From positions 1 through 29,897 of the IMG/VR virus record IMGVR_UViG_3300005618_000046: DNA of 29,897 nucleotides; one strand, written 5' to 3'. Made by a program: the position numbers and the translations under genes. The notes under the pieces are model-generated. The model saw only the letters and a program-made list of their open reading frames with translations, was not told the DNA's origin and did no database searches. Of the stretch, positions 28,322 through 29,897 are shown piece by piece (the stretch's first letter is position 1; every line of letters begins with the position of its first letter). This DNA is from a virus.

Positions 28322-29551
28322 ATGGCCGACACAACTACTACAAAACATGCTTTTGTGAAGCCGGAAGTCAACGCGTCTGATGACACGTGGGGTACGAAAC
28401 TCAACGCTGATTTGGATTCTATCGACAATTTACTGGATGTTCGAGCTTCCAATGCCGAAGTTCTTACCGGAACGGCGACTAACCGTACGGTGAACCCGGA
28501 TTCCCTCGCAGCGTTGTGGGAAAGGGGTGCGGATATAGCTTCAGCCACCGTTTTAACGCTGGGCGACGGGGCTGCCTTCAACGTTACCGGTGCCATTAAC
28601 ATTACGGACATTGATTGGACAGTCCCAAAAGATGGTCGTGGAGCGTGGCTTCGTTTTGCTTCTGCTGGCTTAGTGCTTACTCACAGCGCAAATCTTCAAC
28701 TGCCGTACGGTGTAAACATAACAACCGTGGCTGGTGATTGGGGGTATTTTATACAATATTCTGGTGACCAGGTTATTTGTCCTTGTTTTTTCAGTGCCGA
28801 TCCTAAAGCGCCGACGCCCACGGCGGGGGATAATGATACTTCGATCGCTACGACGGCGTTCGTCACGGCGGCGAAGGGCATTGGCAGCGTTGTCAAGCGC
28901 GTCTTCACCACGTCGGGACCCTTTGTGGCGACTACCGGGATGATCTTCGCCTTGATCGAGGTCGTCGGCGGCGGCGCTGCTGGCGGCAGTACTGGCAACT
29001 CGGTGGCTGGCGAGACTTTTGGTGCCGGTGGTGGTGGTGGCGGGGCTTATTCGGCTGCCGTGAAGACGGCGGCGCAGATCACCGCTTCGGGCGGCGCGAT
29101 AGTCGTCGGCGCTGCCGGTACGCCCGGTGCGGCGGGCAACCAACCCGGCGGCAACGGCGGCGACAGTTCGTTCGGCGGTGTTAGCTTCGTCTTCGCCAAG
29201 GGCGGCACGGGCGCTGCTGGTGCAGCGACAGGCGGAAGGAGTAACGGCGGGCCGGGCGGCGACGACACGCTTGGGATCGGCGACTTCAAGGTTCCCGGTC
29301 AAGCGGGCGGCCCCGGCGTAAATTTCCCCACGACGAACCCTCTTGCTCAAACTGGCTTCGGGGGGTCTGCGGGCATGGGCTTCGGGGCTGGCGGCGCTAC
29401 CCAGAGCCAAGCGACGCTGGCGGGGCTTCCCGGCGGACTTTACGGCGGCGGCGGCGGCGGCAACGGGACGCGGGCTGGCGGCGGCAACGGTGCCGGTGCG
29501 GCTGGTGCGCAGGGCGTCGTCGTCGTCACAGAATTCATCAAGGGGCCATAG
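28322..29551 (+). CDS. Tail fibre / receptor-binding protein with glycine-rich tip
   Basis: 409 aa. Residues 10-45 (HAFVKPEVNASDDTWGTKLN, then ADLDSIDNLL) look like an N-terminal anchor. Residues about 55-190 form a beta region with LPYGVNITTVAGDWGYFIQY, then a linker ending TSIATTAFVTAAK found before the tip of many fibres. From about 220 the chain is glycine-rich (blocks GGGGGGAYS, GGNGGDSSFGG, GGGGGGNG), as in polyglycine adhesin tips such as T-even gp38 and related fibre domains. The base composition shifts to GC-rich at this point, hinting at an exchanged receptor-binding module. The target receptor is unknown. Confidence 0.85.
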   Translation: MADTTTTKHAFVKPEVNASDDTWGTKLNADLDSIDNLLDVRASNAEVLTGTATNRTVNPDSLAALWERGADIASATVLTLGDGAAFNVTGAINITDIDWTVPKDGRGAWLRFASAGLVLTHSANLQLPYGVNITTVAGDWGYFIQYSGDQVICPCFFSADPKAPTPTAGDNDTSIATTAFVTAAKGIGSVVKRVFTTSGPFVATTGMIFALIEVVGGGAAGGSTGNSVAGETFGAGGGGGGAYSAAVKTAAQITASGGAIVVGAAGTPGAAGNQPGGNGGDSSFGGVSFVFAKGGTGAAGAATGGRSNGGPGGDDTLGIGDFKVPGQAGGPGVNFPTTNPLAQTGFGGSAGMGFGAGGATQSQATLAGLPGGLYGGGGGGNGTRAGGGNGAGAAGAQGVVVVTEFIKGP

Positions 29552-29553
29552 CC

Positions 29554-29844
29554 ATGACCAGCGCAGCTCTCGTCAACGCCTCGAATATCGTCGAGAACCG
29601 CATCGTCCATGACCCCGACAGCGGCTTCGAGCCGCCCGACGGCCAGACCCTCGTCGAAGAGACGGAAGCTACCGGCACGGCATGGATCGGGCTTGGCTGG
29701 GACGGCACGATCTTCGAGCAACCGGAACCGGGCGTCGATCCGCTGGACGATCCCAACTTCAAGCCGGCCCCCGATCCGACGATCGACCGGATCGACAAGC
29801 TGGAAGCACAAATCGCCGATTTGATGCGGATGATTAAAAAGTGA
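29554..29844 (+). CDS. Putative tail-fibre assembly protein
   Basis: 96 aa. N-terminal NASNIVENRIVHDPDSGFEP, then a strand-turn unit (TAWIGLGWDGTIFEQPEPGV) and a C-terminal coiled coil (IDRIDKLEAQIADLMRMIKK). The V/I-x-N-x-I-x-x-D start, the IGxxWDG turn and the terminal coiled coil are features of small chaperones or tip-associated proteins encoded after fibre genes. Its start lies two bases after the fibre stop. Not a firm family assignment. Confidence 0.65.
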   Translation: MTSAALVNASNIVENRIVHDPDSGFEPPDGQTLVEETEATGTAWIGLGWDGTIFEQPEPGVDPLDDPNFKPAPDPTIDRIDKLEAQIADLMRMIKK

Positions 29845-29897
29845 CACCTGTTGAATTTCCTCCCGGCGTTACTACTCTTGCGTCGAAAAACGCCAAG
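29841..29897 (+). CDS. Tail protein, 5' part only
   Basis: A GTG overlapping the previous stop (GTGA) starts a frame that runs off the right edge (MTPVEFPPGVTTLASKNAK). The FPPGVTTxxSKN beginning resembles the N-terminus of large podovirus tail or tail-hub proteins. Only 19 codons are visible, so the assignment rests on that motif and the position. Confidence 0.55.
   Translation, partial: MTPVEFPPGVTTLASKNAK

Noticed and set aside
28670-29410. 246-aa minus-strand frame
   Set aside because: Mirror of the glycine-rich fibre codons; no start signals, and all neighbouring late genes are on the plus strand.
1-29897. Integrase, repressor-attachment site, tRNA, CRISPR array or phage RNA polymerase
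   Set aside because: I looked for each and saw no sequence supporting them in this window; the genome continues beyond both ends, so absence here is not proof for the whole phage.

Overview
The window is about 29.9 kb of a tailed bacteriophage genome, most likely a podovirus-like lytic phage. It carries a contiguous head and packaging block (TerS, TerL, P22-type long portal, scaffold, SU10/DUF5309-type capsid, head-tail adaptor), a phage-type family A DNA polymerase, a primase-helicase and a lysis cassette. I see no integrase, tRNA, rRNA, CRISPR array or phage RNA polymerase. The GC-rich sequence, sigma70-like promoters and small-gene repertoire suggest a proteobacterial, probably alphaproteobacterial, host; that is inference. 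Both ends cut through genes, so the genome continues on each side.

Left arm, 1-17120. Almost every gene is on the minus strand, in tightly overlapping operons. From 17120 leftwards come a long series of small early genes, a DUF2786 protein, three HTH proteins, a zinc ribbon and a mini-protein with an SSB-like acidic tail. Then follow the primase-helicase, an alanine-rich paralogue, an Acb2-like (anti-CBASS) candidate, two conserved phage proteins, an exported protein, DNA polymerase and a MazG pyrophosphohydrolase. I find nine minus-strand and two plus-strand promoters of one type: TTGACA or TTGCGC, a 17-18 bp GC-rich spacer, and TG-N directly before the -10 box. Two small plus-strand genes (7970-8197 and 15220-15453) have their own promoter and sit against the flow like morons.

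Middle, 15454-15877 and 17121-17458. These are two non-coding stretches full of palindromes. Both contain three-armed inverted repeats that can fold in two exclusive ways. The second separates the divergent early and late blocks.

Right arm, 17459-29897. All genes are on the plus strand and most are chained by 1-4 nt stop/start overlaps. The order is a hypothetical protein, TerS, a 31-residue membrane peptide, TerL, a small basic protein, portal, a small head protein, scaffold, capsid and a strong terminator. After it come small structural and membrane proteins, a GH19 endolysin, a DUF3309 membrane protein, a connector-like protein, an adaptor, a minor structural protein, a protein with ten 20-residue repeats, a glycine-rich receptor-binding protein, a putative fibre-assembly protein and the start of another tail protein.

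The most unusual whole-window signal is an octamer, TTTCGGCG/CGCCGAAA, seen about 35 times by eye where roughly one is expected. It occurs on both strands, in all codon registers and in non-coding DNA, and becomes rare in the last 4 kb. Other leads are the Acb2-like protein, a DNA polymerase with changed O-helix and motif C residues, a three-member paralogue family, and a 21-bp leader repeat before early genes. All counts and alignments were made by eye.
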